This document shows positions 17,752 through 26,583 of a DNA stretch of 64,000 bases, one piece after another; position 1 is the first letter of the stretch, and each line of letters opens with the position of its first letter. A program made the translations under genes and the position numbers. The DNA lies in contig NZ_CP109496.1 in the NCBI RefSeq assembly GCF_036231355.1, positions 7,068,001 to 7,132,000 on the forward strand. Reading direction: 5' to 3'. The notes beneath the pieces are model-generated. The model saw only the letters and a list, made by a program, of their open reading frames with translations. It was not told the origin of the DNA and made no database searches. Origin of the DNA: Streptomyces sp. NBC_01431 (GTDB taxonomy: Bacteria; Actinomycetota; Actinomycetes; Streptomycetales; Streptomycetaceae).

Positions 17752-18873
17752 TCAGCGCTCGTTGTCCGCGATCGCGGAAGGAGGCGCCTCCCGCTGGTGC
17801 GGGAACGGAGTCGAGGAGGACGGATACGGGGGCGGCGGCTCGGGCAGATCCTGCTGGAGAGCGACCGTCCGCGTGGGGGCCGGGATCGAAATGCCCTCGG
17901 CCCGGTACCGCCGGTGCAGGCGCTTGATGAACTCGTGCTTGATCCGGTACTGGTTGCTGAATTCGCCGACGCCCAGGATCACCGTGAAGTTGATCCTGGA
18001 GTCCGCGAACGTGTGGAAGCGGACGGCGGCCTCATGACCGGGGAGCGCCCCGGCGATGTCCGCCATCACGCCGTCGACCACCTCCAGGGTCACCCGCTCG
18101 ACGTGCTCCAGGTCGCTGTCGTAGCCGACGCCCACCTGCACCAGGATCGACAACTCCTGTTCCGGGCGCGTGTAGTTGGTCATGTTCGTACGGGCCAGGC
18201 GGCCATTGGGGATGATCACCAGGTTGTTCGAGAGGTTTCGCACCACCGTGTTGCGCCAGTTGATGTCGACCACATAGCCCTCTTCACCGCTGCTGAGCCG
18301 GATGTAGTCACCGGGCTGCACCGTCTTCGACGCGAGGATGTGCACGCCCGCGAAGAGGTTGGCGAGCGTGTCCTGGAGGGCCAGTGCGACCGCGAGGCCG
18401 CCGACTCCGAGTGCGGTGAGCAGCGGCGCGATCGACACACCCACGGTCTCCAGGGCGACGAGGACGCCCATCGCGACGACCACGACCCGGGTGATGTTCA
18501 CGAAGATCGTGGCCGAACCCGCCACACCAGTGCGGGACTGCGCCAGCGACTGGACGAGGCCGGCGATGACCCGGGCCGCCGTGAAGGTGGTGATGAGGAT
18601 GAGCAGGGCGGTCAGCGAATGGTTGACGATGCCGGCGACGCGCGTGGTGAGGGGCAGAGCCGAAGCCGCCACGGCCGTGCCCGCGATGACGGCCGCCCAC
18701 GGTGCGATCGTGCGCAGTGCGTCGACGATGATGTCGTCCCCGGTCCATCGCGTCCTGCGTGCATGCTTGCCCAGCCAGCGCAGGAGGACGCGCAGGAGCA
18801 GCCCGGCCGCGATCCCCGCGGCCACCGCGATGCCGGCCACCACCCAGTCGTGCAGGACCAGGCCCCGGCTCAA
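17752..18873 (-). CDS. MscS-family mechanosensitive ion channel
   Basis: The 373-residue membrane protein has transmembrane helices near 8-28, 55-75, 85-108, 130-150 and 155-180. The pore-lining helix TM3 carries glycine/alanine packing (LGVGGLAVALALQDTLANLF), followed by the MscS beta domain with PGDYI and EGYVVDINWRNTVVRNL. The C-terminal alpha/beta cap ends near residue 330 and a Pro/Ser-rich tail follows. Such channels open on membrane tension and protect from hypo-osmotic shock. The best start is a TTG at 18873 with GGAGG upstream; this is an unusual start codon and a later GTG cannot be excluded. Confidence 0.92.
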   Translation of the reverse strand: MSRGLVLHDWVVAGIAVAAGIAAGLLLRVLLRWLGKHARRTRWTGDDIIVDALRTIAPWAAVIAGTAVAASALPLTTRVAGIVNHSLTALLILITTFTAARVIAGLVQSLAQSRTGVAGSATIFVNITRVVVVAMGVLVALETVGVSIAPLLTALGVGGLAVALALQDTLANLFAGVHILASKTVQPGDYIRLSSGEEGYVVDINWRNTVVRNLSNNLVIIPNGRLARTNMTNYTRPEQELSILVQVGVGYDSDLEHVERVTLEVVDGVMADIAGALPGHEAAVRFHTFADSRINFTVILGVGEFSNQYRIKHEFIKRLHRRYRAEGISIPAPTRTVALQQDLPEPPPPYPSSSTPFPHQREAPPSAIADNER

Positions 18874-19437
18874 CGGACCCCCTCCGGGCGGTGCGTGGCC
18901 GGGGGATGAGCGAGGGGCGCCGCTGCTCGCCCTATGTGATGTGTCGTCACCTTGTCACCTGTCAGATCGCTGTGCACGAAGCCTCGTTCGGGCGTGCGCA
19001 TGCCCATGAACGGGCTGCCATCCTGCCGTATCGCCACAGCGTCGTCGCAGGTGGGCCGGTGTCCATGGGGGAGCGCAGAGCTCATGGACCGGCTCCCGCC
19101 GCGCCCGGCCGCCGGACCGGTCCGATATACGAGTCGTACGTCCCCCTCGCGCCCGCGCGGCCAGGCCCCGCCTCGCGCCCCGGGCAGGCTTCAGGTCCGA
19201 GGTGCAGCGGGTATACCCACCAGTGAGGAGCCTGTTCGTTCCGGCGTGCGGCCGGCAGGGGTCGGAGCGGCGGACGGTTCGCCGTCCCAGGGCGTCGGAC
19301 GGCCCCGCGTGGGCAGGCCCCATGGTGGCGCAGGAGGCCGTGCCCCGCCCCCGATCCCGTGCGAACCCAGCGGGTTCCCTCTTTCCCGGCCCCCTTTCAC
19401 CGACCGCCAGGTCGGCGATCACGCGAGGAGTGAGGCA
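18874..19437. other. Long intergenic region (564 bp) with one small palindrome
   Basis: This lies between the divergent MscS and cold-shock-like genes. Open frames here are Arg/Pro/Ser-rich and read as non-coding. GGGTATACCC at 19209-19218 is a perfect 10 bp palindrome; its first half, GGGTAT, resembles a SigB-type -10 of Streptomyces, with GGCTT 17 bases upstream (19187-19191). This would be a stress promoter for the downstream gene, but the fit is weak. I see no other feature. Confidence 0.35.
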
Positions 19438-19653
19438 ATGGACACGATGAGTGAGAGGTGCGAGGGGATCGTCGAGTACTTCGACCGCGAAAAGGGCTAC
19501 GGATTCGTCGTGCCCTTCGGGCAGCACGACGCCATCCACGTACGGCGCGAGGACATCGAAGGGGAGACCCGGACGCTGTCCGAGGGTCAGCAGGTGTCCT
19601 TCGTCATAGAGCTGGGCCAGGGCCGCTTCGAGGCGCGTGCCGTACGCCCCTGA
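19438..19653 (+). CDS. Divergent cold-shock-like (CSD/S1 fold) protein
   Basis: This 71-residue protein resembles bacterial cold-shock proteins: a short N-terminal strand GIVEYFDREKGYGFVVP, where KGYGFV stands for the RNP1 motif KGFGFI, then DAIHVRREDI in place of the RNP2 VFVHF, and QQVSFVIELGQGRFEARAVRP at the end. RNP2 aromatics are replaced, so nucleic acid binding may be weaker or different. The ATG at 19438 has a GAGG upstream (AGGAGTGAGGCA). The in-frame extension back to 18952 is non-coding. It precedes icd by 114 bp. Confidence 0.85.
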   Translation: MDTMSERCEGIVEYFDREKGYGFVVPFGQHDAIHVRREDIEGETRTLSEGQQVSFVIELGQGRFEARAVRP

Positions 19654-19723
19654 AACAGGGCCGGCCTCCAGAGCCTGTCGCCCGGGGGCGGGCCCCGTCG
19701 TGACCCGGGGCGATCACGAGATA

Positions 19724-19737
19724 TCTTGATGTCGAGC
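19724..19737 (+). promoter_or_regulatory. Imperfect inverted repeat upstream of icd
   Basis: TCTTGATGTCGAGC lies 30 bp before the GTG of icd. The outer bases pair as TCTTGA with TCGAGC, giving an imperfect dyad. A related TCTTGATGTCAAGA-type motif occurs upstream of several central-metabolism genes in streptomycetes as I recall, so a regulator site is possible. Confidence 0.35.
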
Positions 19738-19766
19738 AATGTTGCAGACGTGGAGCGGAGCACCCG

Positions 19767-21989
19767 GTGACTGACTCGACCATCATCTACACCCACACTG
19801 ACGAGGCGCCGGCCCTGGCGACGCATTCGTTCCTGCCCGTGATCCAGGCGTACGCCTCGACCGCCGGTGTCACTGTGGAGACCCGTGACATCTCCCTCGC
19901 GGGGCGCATCATCGCGAGCTTCCCCGAGTTCCTTCAGGAGAGCCAGCGGATCGACGACGCGCTCGCTGAGCTCGGTGAGCTGGCCAAGACGCCCGGCGCG
20001 AACATCATCAAGCTGCCGAACGTGTCGGCCTCCATCCCGCAGCTCAAGGCCGCTGTCGCCGAGCTTCAGGGCCAGGGCTACGCGCTGCCGGACTACCCGG
20101 ACGACCCGAAGAGCGAGCAGGACAAGGACGTCCGCGCGCGCTACGACAAGATCAAGGGCAGCGCCGTCAACCCGGTCCTGCGCGAGGGCAACTCCGACCG
20201 CCGTGCCCCCGCGTCGGTCAAGAACTACGCCAAGGCCCACCCGCACCGCATGGGCAAGTGGACCCCCGACTCGAAGACGAACGTCGCCACCATGGGCGCG
20301 GACGACTTCCGGTCCACCGAGAAGTCCGTGGTCGTCAACGAGGACGGCTCGCTGCGCATCGAGCTCGTGGCGGCGGACGGCACCACCACCGTGCTGCGCG
20401 AGTCCGTACCCGTCCTCGCGGGCGAGGTCGTCGACGCGTCCGTGATGCGCGTGGCCGCCCTGCGCGAGTTCCTCTCCGCGCAGATCGCCCAGGCCAAGGC
20501 CGACGGCGTGCTGTTCTCGGTGCACCTCAAGGCGACGATGATGAAGGTCTCCGACCCCATCGTCTTCGGCCACGTGGTGCGCGCCTTCTTCCCGAAGACG
20601 TTCGACAAGTACGGTGACGTCCTCGTCGCCGCCGGTCTGTCCCCGAACGACGGCCTCGGCGCCATCCTCAAGGGCCTCGACAACGTGCCGCACATCGGCG
20701 CCGAGATCAAGGCGGCCTTCGAGGCCGAGCTCACCGAGGGCCCGGCCCTCGCGATGGTCGACTCCGACCGCGGCATCACCAACCTGCACGTGCCGTCCGA
20801 CGTCATCGTGGACGCCTCCATGCCGGCCATGATCCGCACCTCGGGCCACATGTGGGGCCCCGACGGCCAGGAGGCCGACACCCTCGCGGTCCTGCCGGAC
20901 AGCAGCTACTCGGGTGTCTACCAGGCCGTCATCGACGACTGCCGCGCGCACGGCGCCTTCGACCCGTCCACCATGGGCTCCGTGCCCAACGTCGGTCTGA
21001 TGGCGCAGAAGGCCGAGGAGTACGGCAGCCACGACAAGACCTTCGAGATCCCGGCCGCGGGCACCGTCCGCCTTGTCGACACCGCGGGCAACACGGTCCT
21101 GGAGCAGGAGGTCGCCGAGGGTGACATCTTCCGCGCCTGCCAGACCAAGGACCTGCCGATCCAGGACTGGGTCAAGCTCGCCGTCACCCGCGCCCGCGCG
21201 ACCGGCGACCCGGCCGTGTTCTGGCTGGACGAGGGCCGCGCCCACGACGCCACGCTCATCGAGAAGGTCCGCACCTACCTCGCCGAGCACGACACCGAGG
21301 GCCTCCAGATCGAGATCATGTCGCCCGTCGAGGCGACCGCGTTCTCCCTGGAGCGCATCCGTCGCGGCGAGAACACCATCTCGGTCACCGGCAACGTGCT
21401 GCGCGACTACCTGACCGACCTGTTCCCGATCCTGGAGCTCGGCACCAGCGCCAAGATGCTCTCGGTGGTCCCGCTGATGAACGGCGGCGGCCTCTTCGAG
21501 ACGGGCGCAGGCGGCTCCGCGCCCAAGCACGTCCAGCAGCTGGTCAAGGAGAACTACCTGCGCTGGGACAGCCTGGGTGAGTTCCTCGCGCTCGCGGTCA
21601 GCTTCGAGCACCTCGCGACGACCACGGGCAACGCGCGCGCCCAGATCCTCGCCGACACCCTCGACCGCGCCACCGGCACCTTCCTCAACGAGGACAAGTC
21701 GCCGAGCCGCAAGCTGGGCGGCATCGACAACCGCGGCAGCCACTTCTACCTCGCCCTGTACTGGGCGCAGGAGCTGGCCAAGCAGACCGAGGACACGCAG
21801 CTCGCCCAGGCGTTCGCGGCCCTGGCCACGACGCTGAGCGAGCAGGAGCAGACCATCGTCGACGAGCTCATCGCGGTGCAGGGCTCGCCGGTCGACATCG
21901 GCGGCTACTACCAGCCGGACGCCGCGAAGGCCTCCGCGGTCATGCGTCCCTCGAAGGCGTTCAACCAGGCCATCGCCACCCTCGCCTGA
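19767..21989 (+). CDS. icd: NADP-dependent isocitrate dehydrogenase, monomeric type
   Basis: The 740-residue protein matches monomeric NADP-IDH across its length: an N-terminal YTHTDEAPALATHSFLPVI, a NPVLREGNSDRRAP substrate-binding motif near 130, and the conserved WTPDSKTNVATM and KDLPIQDWVKLAV. It oxidises isocitrate to 2-oxoglutarate with NADP, supplying NADPH and the TCA carbon for glutamate. Length and motifs fit the actinobacterial type. The start is GTG at 19767; the upstream GGAG at about 19752-19757 is a plausible ribosome site. A strong hairpin terminator follows the stop. Confidence 0.96.
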   Translation: MTDSTIIYTHTDEAPALATHSFLPVIQAYASTAGVTVETRDISLAGRIIASFPEFLQESQRIDDALAELGELAKTPGANIIKLPNVSASIPQLKAAVAELQGQGYALPDYPDDPKSEQDKDVRARYDKIKGSAVNPVLREGNSDRRAPASVKNYAKAHPHRMGKWTPDSKTNVATMGADDFRSTEKSVVVNEDGSLRIELVAADGTTTVLRESVPVLAGEVVDASVMRVAALREFLSAQIAQAKADGVLFSVHLKATMMKVSDPIVFGHVVRAFFPKTFDKYGDVLVAAGLSPNDGLGAILKGLDNVPHIGAEIKAAFEAELTEGPALAMVDSDRGITNLHVPSDVIVDASMPAMIRTSGHMWGPDGQEADTLAVLPDSSYSGVYQAVIDDCRAHGAFDPSTMGSVPNVGLMAQKAEEYGSHDKTFEIPAAGTVRLVDTAGNTVLEQEVAEGDIFRACQTKDLPIQDWVKLAVTRARATGDPAVFWLDEGRAHDATLIEKVRTYLAEHDTEGLQIEIMSPVEATAFSLERIRRGENTISVTGNVLRDYLTDLFPILELGTSAKMLSVVPLMNGGGLFETGAGGSAPKHVQQLVKENYLRWDSLGEFLALAVSFEHLATTTGNARAQILADTLDRATGTFLNEDKSPSRKLGGIDNRGSHFYLALYWAQELAKQTEDTQLAQAFAALATTLSEQEQTIVDELIAVQGSPVDIGGYYQPDAAKASAVMRPSKAFNQAIATLA

Positions 21990-22018
21990 CCCGCGAAGGC
22001 CCTGAGGCCTTCACCCAC

Positions 22019-22058
22019 GCGACCGCCCCGGCCGGATCCTTCCGGCCGGGGCGGTCGC
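22019..22058 (+). terminator. Strong hairpin terminator after icd
   Basis: A perfect 18 bp stem (22019-22036 with 22041-22058) surrounds a 4-base loop (TCCT). The stem is nearly all G/C and starts 30 bases after the icd stop. A strict U-tract is absent, as is common in Streptomyces; a short tcattct follows. It may also terminate the converging gene. Confidence 0.9.
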
Positions 22059-22149
22059 GTCATTCTGCTCTCACCGGCGCACGGAACAAGCCCCGCGGCA
22101 GCCCAGACGACCGGATCAACTCCTGTGCACGACAGGGCAGTTGAGCGGA

Positions 22150-23220
22150 TCAGACGTGTCGCGGCAGCCGAACCGTCAGCGCGTACAGGCGGGTGGTCTG
22201 CCGTGCGTTCTCGTTGTCGTCACTGACCAGGAGCAGCCGAAGACGCCCGTCCCGGGTGCGGCCGGTGACAGCCGTTCCCTCGATGTTGTCGAGCAGCGGA
22301 TTGGGCTGCGGTTGCTTCGCCGTCGCGCCCAGTGAGGGGCAGTCCGCGAGATCGGCGAGGAGAGTCTTGCGTATGGGCCTGGCGGCGCCCGGAAGGTTCT
22401 CGACGCCGCTCACGTCACTCGCACCGCGCGGGTCGGCGAGGAAGAGGCGTACCGAATTGCCGACGCCCGCGGTGAAGCCGCGCTCCAGGACGAGGAGGCG
22501 GCCGTCCCCCGTCGCGGTGATCTCGGACACGCCCGCGTTCGGGTCCGGCGGGTAGGCGTACTGCTCCGCCAACTGGAACTCACCCTTCGTGCCTCCGCGG
22601 TGCCAGGTCTGGAACCGTACGAGTGAACGTCCGGCCGCATCCTTGGCGTCGCCCGACAAAGGGCCCTCCATGGAGGCGATCAGAGTGCGGCCGCCCGGCT
22701 GGAGGGCGAGCCCCTCGAAGGTCAGGTTGAGGGTGGCGCGCCCGGCCGGGGCGACCCGCAGTGCGTCGGGGACCGGCAGCCGTCCCAGGAGCTTGCCGTC
22801 CCGGTCGTAGCGGCGTACGGACGGCTCCACTTCCGAGGTGACCAGACGGGAGCCGTCGCGGTCGATGACGACGGCCTCGGAGTCCAGCTGGGCGCCCTTC
22901 TCGTCGGCGAGCGGCACGACCCGTACCGGCGCGGCCACCGGCCCCTTGCCCACCTTCAGGGCGAAGAGCTGGGAGCGGTCGGACAGCGCGGCGACCGTAC
23001 CGTCGGTGTCGACGGCCAGACCGGACAGATTGCCGACGGCCGTGCCCTGGAACACGGTCTTGTCCAAACCGTCGAAGAAGCCGTCGACGGAGGTGGACGA
23101 GGAGCACGCGTGCCGGGCTCCGTTCGACGGTTGGGCGGTGGCGGTCGCATCGGTGACGGTCACTGAGGCGGCCACCACCAGTGAAGCGGTCGCGGCGGTG
23201 ACGGCGGTGCGCAGACGCAC
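22150..23220 (-). CDS. Secreted esterase-like activity of phytase family protein
   Basis: The 356-residue protein starts with a signal peptide (VRLRTAVTAATASLVVAA with ATATAQ). A beta-propeller-like phytase-type domain follows, with GNLSGLAVDTDGTVAALSDR, the DSEAVVIDRDGSRLVTSE motif and DNIEGTAVTG near the C-terminus. This matches the 'esterase-like activity of phytase' family (PF13449). It is probably an extracellular hydrolase of phosphate or sugar esters, but the substrate is not known. The GTG at 23220 has GGGAGGAACC directly upstream; the longer frame to 23442 lacks a signal sequence at its start and is not preferred. Confidence 0.88.
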   Translation of the reverse strand: MRLRTAVTAATASLVVAASVTVTDATATAQPSNGARHACSSSTSVDGFFDGLDKTVFQGTAVGNLSGLAVDTDGTVAALSDRSQLFALKVGKGPVAAPVRVVPLADEKGAQLDSEAVVIDRDGSRLVTSEVEPSVRRYDRDGKLLGRLPVPDALRVAPAGRATLNLTFEGLALQPGGRTLIASMEGPLSGDAKDAAGRSLVRFQTWHRGGTKGEFQLAEQYAYPPDPNAGVSEITATGDGRLLVLERGFTAGVGNSVRLFLADPRGASDVSGVENLPGAARPIRKTLLADLADCPSLGATAKQPQPNPLLDNIEGTAVTGRTRDGRLRLLLVSDDNENARQTTRLYALTVRLPRHV

Positions 23221-23470
23221 GGTTCCTCCCAAGTCGGATGTAGCAGGCACCCATACACTAGATCGCCTTGTGTGACGGACGAGTTGAGCCCTGTGATCGT
23301 CCGTGGAAACGCTCGACGCGGGGTCGAATCGCGGTACGGCCCGGGGGTACGGCCGGGGCCACAGTGACCCGGAGGGGGTCGTCACGCTCGCAAACTGCTC
23401 GTGAGCAGGGCCCCTGGCGGATCGGGAGGGGCCCGCAGCCACTTATCCTGAGCGACCCGGTCCGTTCCCG
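23221..23470. promoter_or_regulatory. Divergent promoter region between phytase-like and P450 genes
   Basis: CTGCTCGTGAGCAG at 23395-23408 is an inverted repeat (6 bp arms, 2-base centre). TATCCT at 23444-23449 is a plausible -10 for the P450 gene, 21 bases before its GTG. No gene was recognised. Confidence 0.4.
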
Positions 23471-24790
23471 GTGTCCTGGCCGTACAACATGTCCTTGGAG
23501 TCCGCCTTGAGGGTAAATCTCCGTTCCCGCGTCACCATGTGGCTCGGGCGCACCTACCTTGCCAGGATCCAGAAGCGCGGCATCGGGCCCGGCACGATCT
23601 CGCTGCTCCCCGACGCCCTGCTCATGCCGCTGCGCAGGGACGGACTCGACCCGGTACCCGAGCTGACCGCACGGCAGAGTGAGGAACCGGTCAGCAAGGT
23701 CCCGCTGCCGTTCGGTATGGACGCCTGGGTGGTCACCGGGCACGAGGCGGTGAAGGCGGTGCTCGGCTCCGCCGACGGGTTCAGCAACGACTTCACCCAC
23801 CTCGCGGGCAACGCCGGCGTGGAGGAGGAGCAGCACCCCGGCGGCCTCGGATTCAGCGACCCGCCGGTGCACACCCGGTTGCGCCGCATCCTGACGCCCG
23901 AATTCACCATGCGGCGGCTGCGGCGCCTCACCCCCCGCATCGACGCCATCGTGACCGAACGGCTCGACGCGATGGAGGCCGCGAGCGGTCCCGTCGACCT
24001 GGTGGAAGCCTTCGCGCTGCCCATTCCCTCCCTGACCATCTGCGAACTGCTCGGCGTGCCCTACGAGGACCGCCACGACTTCCAGCAGCTAGCCATGGAG
24101 CGTTTCGACCTGTTCGGCGGAGCGACGGCGCCGCTCGGTGTGATGTCGGCGTCCCTCTCGTACTTCCGTGACGTCGTCAAGAAGCAGCGCGAGAACCCGG
24201 GCGACGGACTCCTCGGCATGATCGTCAAGGAGCACGGCGACAGCGTCGGAGACGACGAACTCGCCGGTCTCGCCGACGGCGTACTGACCGGCGGATTCGA
24301 GACCACCGCCAGCATGCTGGCGCTCGGCTCCCTCGTGTTGCTCCAGGAACCGGACGCCTTCGCGCGAATAGCGCACGACGAGGCGGCCGCCGCCACCTTC
24401 GTGGAGGAGGCCCTGCGGTATCTCACCGTGGTGCAGCTGGCCTTCCCGCGCTTCGCGCGCGAGGACGTCGAGATCGCGGGGGTACGCATTCCCAAGGGGG
24501 ACATGGTGCTGTGTTCGCTCAGCGGCGCCAACCGCGACGCCGCGTTCACCCCCGGCGGCGGCGCTTTCGACGCGCACCGCAAGGCCGGCGGCAGCCATCT
24601 CGCCTTCGGCTACGGCATCCACCGCTGCATCGGGGCGGAACTCGCCCGGATGGAACTGCGCGCGGCCTTCCCCGCGCTGGTCCGCCGCTTCCCCGAGATG
24701 CGCCTTGCCGTACCGGCCGAGGAACTCGCCTTCCGCAAGCTGTCGATCGTGTACGGCGTGGAGTCGCTGCCTGTCCACCTGCGGGGTTGA
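23471..24790 (+). CDS. Cytochrome P450
   Basis: The 439-residue protein has the P450 signatures: the I-helix oxygen motif GGFETT (about residue 277), the K-helix ExxR in EEALRYL (about 313), and the heme-binding loop FGYGIHRCIGAELAR with Cys near residue 386. It lacks an obvious signal or membrane anchor and resembles bacterial soluble class I CYPs. Ferredoxin and reductase partners are not adjacent. The GTG at 23471 has no ribosome site, so a later start (ATG 23489 or 23537) is possible. Its substrate cannot be predicted. Confidence 0.92.
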   Translation: MSWPYNMSLESALRVNLRSRVTMWLGRTYLARIQKRGIGPGTISLLPDALLMPLRRDGLDPVPELTARQSEEPVSKVPLPFGMDAWVVTGHEAVKAVLGSADGFSNDFTHLAGNAGVEEEQHPGGLGFSDPPVHTRLRRILTPEFTMRRLRRLTPRIDAIVTERLDAMEAASGPVDLVEAFALPIPSLTICELLGVPYEDRHDFQQLAMERFDLFGGATAPLGVMSASLSYFRDVVKKQRENPGDGLLGMIVKEHGDSVGDDELAGLADGVLTGGFETTASMLALGSLVLLQEPDAFARIAHDEAAAATFVEEALRYLTVVQLAFPRFAREDVEIAGVRIPKGDMVLCSLSGANRDAAFTPGGGAFDAHRKAGGSHLAFGYGIHRCIGAELARMELRAAFPALVRRFPEMRLAVPAEELAFRKLSIVYGVESLPVHLRG

Positions 24791-24848
24791 GGGGTGCGGC
24801 AGGCCGCGGCGCCCGCCCCGGCCGGAGCCGGAGACGGGCGCCCTCGAC

Positions 24849-26315
24849 TCAGCTCACCGTGAGCGAGGTGTCGTCCACGACGAACGACGTCTGGAGCTTG
24901 GATCCCTCGGTGGCGGTGAACTTGAGGGTCACCGTCTGCCCGGCGTAGGCGCCGAGGTCGAACGTGCGCGGGGCGTAGCCGCTCGCCGCGTTCAGGTTGG
25001 AGTACGTGCCGAGCGTGGCGAGGACCGTACCGCCGCTGCCCAGCACCTGGACCTTGAGGCTGTCGTACGCCGTGCTCGTCGTCGTCTCGGCCGTGTCGAT
25101 GTGCAGCTGGAAGCCGAGCGAGGCGTTGCAGCCCGCCGGGATCGTCACCGTCTGCGCCAGGGTGTCGGTGTGCGCGGTGCCCTTGCCGCCGAGCCAGGCC
25201 TTGTACGCGCCGGAGTGCGCGGGCTCGGTGCTGCTGGTGTTGATGATGCCGCTGGTCGCCGTCCAGCCCGAACTGCCGGACTCGAAGCCGGGGTTGGCGA
25301 GCAGCTGGGCGCTCGTGCACGGCGACGGCGACGGAGAGGGGCTGCCGCCACTGCCGCCGGCGCCCGACAGCCAAGCAGTGGCGTTGAGTGCGAGCGCGGC
25401 GTCCGTACCCGCCGGGTCGTTCCAGCCGTCGTACAGCGTGTTGCCCGACTGGCCGGTGCCGTCGTCGATGGGTGAGCTGTCACCCCAGAACGCGATACGG
25501 CCGCTGCCGAAGGTGCTGGTGGCGAAGAAGGCGCCGGTGTTGCCCGAGTAACCGGTGCGGTAGACCTCGCCCTTGGCGGCCGGGTTGTCGGCGGGCTTGA
25601 GCGTGGCGGTGGTGCCGTTGCGGATGATGCTTCCGGTCACCTTCCCGAACGAGCCGTTCAGGACCGGGTCGGTGCCATCGCCCGTGGCCCTCGGGTTGTC
25701 GGTGGCGATGTTGAGCGAGTCCACCGAGAAACCGAACGGGTCGTTGCTGTTCACGCTGTTGTTGGACATCAGGTCGTTGATGACCTGCACCGCGTCCGCA
25801 CCGTCGTTGTTGCGGTCCGAACCGGTGTGGTCGGAGATGAGGAAGAGACCGCCGCCGTTCTTGACGAACTGCATGACGGCGGTCTTCTCCGACGCGCTGA
25901 GCAGCACGTTGGGCTCCGGCAGTACGAACGTGTCGAAGTTCTTCAGATCGAGCGGCGACGACGTGCCGTAGGTGATGGTGTTGCCCGACGGCAGCGTCTT
26001 CAGCGCGTAGTCGCCGGTCTTCTGCAGCGCCACGCCCCACGAGGACAGCGCCCCGGTCCAGTCCGTCTCGGCCGAGGGCGACGGGTTCTGGCCCAGCGGG
26101 TCCGGCTGGCTGGTGCTGATGATCCAGTCGGCGTTGCCGGCGGTCTCCGCCTTGGAGTTGTCGAACAGCACGCGGTGCTGGGTGGCGGCCGCGGGAGCGG
26201 CGGGAGCGGTGGCGGCCTGGGCGGCGGCGCCCCCGGCGGCGACCAGCGCGCCGAGAGCGGTGAGCACACCGGCGGCCCGCCGGCGCGATCGGCCGGAACT
26301 TCTGGCTCCGAACAT
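24849..26315 (-). CDS. Secreted protein with amidotransferase-like domain and C-terminal jelly-roll module
   Basis: The 488-residue precursor starts with a signal peptide rich in Arg then Ala (SRRRAAGVLTALGALVAAG, cleavage near residue 34). The N-terminal domain (about 40-330) has LISDHTGSDRNNDGADAVQ and GRIAFWGDSSPIDDGTG motifs, suggesting a glutamine-amidotransferase-like fold or hydrolase. A GSPSPSPSP linker leads to a C-terminal module (about 350-488) whose NPGFESGSSGW and HIDTAETTT motifs recur at the C-terminus of many Streptomyces secreted proteases. ATG 26315 has GGAGGT upstream. The enzyme class is not certain. It ends 58 bp after the convergent P450 stop. Confidence 0.8.
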   Translation of the reverse strand: MFGARSSGRSRRRAAGVLTALGALVAAGGAAAQAATAPAAPAAATQHRVLFDNSKAETAGNADWIISTSQPDPLGQNPSPSAETDWTGALSSWGVALQKTGDYALKTLPSGNTITYGTSSPLDLKNFDTFVLPEPNVLLSASEKTAVMQFVKNGGGLFLISDHTGSDRNNDGADAVQVINDLMSNNSVNSNDPFGFSVDSLNIATDNPRATGDGTDPVLNGSFGKVTGSIIRNGTTATLKPADNPAAKGEVYRTGYSGNTGAFFATSTFGSGRIAFWGDSSPIDDGTGQSGNTLYDGWNDPAGTDAALALNATAWLSGAGGSGGSPSPSPSPCTSAQLLANPGFESGSSGWTATSGIINTSSTEPAHSGAYKAWLGGKGTAHTDTLAQTVTIPAGCNASLGFQLHIDTAETTTSTAYDSLKVQVLGSGGTVLATLGTYSNLNAASGYAPRTFDLGAYAGQTVTLKFTATEGSKLQTSFVVDDTSLTVS

Positions 26316-26583
26316 CCTGCATACCTCCATGAGGGGTGGGGGAGAGGCGGTGCGGGTATCAAGTCTGCGCGCGTAGAACGTCGTTGTACGGACGCACGGG
26401 CAGCGTGTGGTTGAACCGTACATGGCAACGAGGGGTGGTCGGCAGGGCTTGACGGTGGCGAAATCCGTCGGCAATCGAGCGTCCGGCGGTAGTTCTGCGC
26501 TCGTACGGAGGACGCTGGGGGAAGAACGCTGACGGGGAGCCCGTACGGGGATGTGCTGCGGGCGGAAATCGGGGAGGTTGTCG
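26316..26583. promoter_or_regulatory. Divergent promoter region (268 bp)
   Basis: It lies between the secreted protein (minus strand) and the alpha/beta hydrolase (plus strand). TTGACG near 26449 is a possible -35 for the plus strand, without a clear -10. GGGGAGG just before the ATG at 26584 is its ribosome site. No gene seen. Confidence 0.35.

Noticed and set aside
18952..19437. N-terminal extension of the cold-shock-like gene to 233 residues
   Set aside because: The added residues are low complexity and Arg/Pro/Ser-rich; ATG 19438 has a ribosome site and starts the conserved region.
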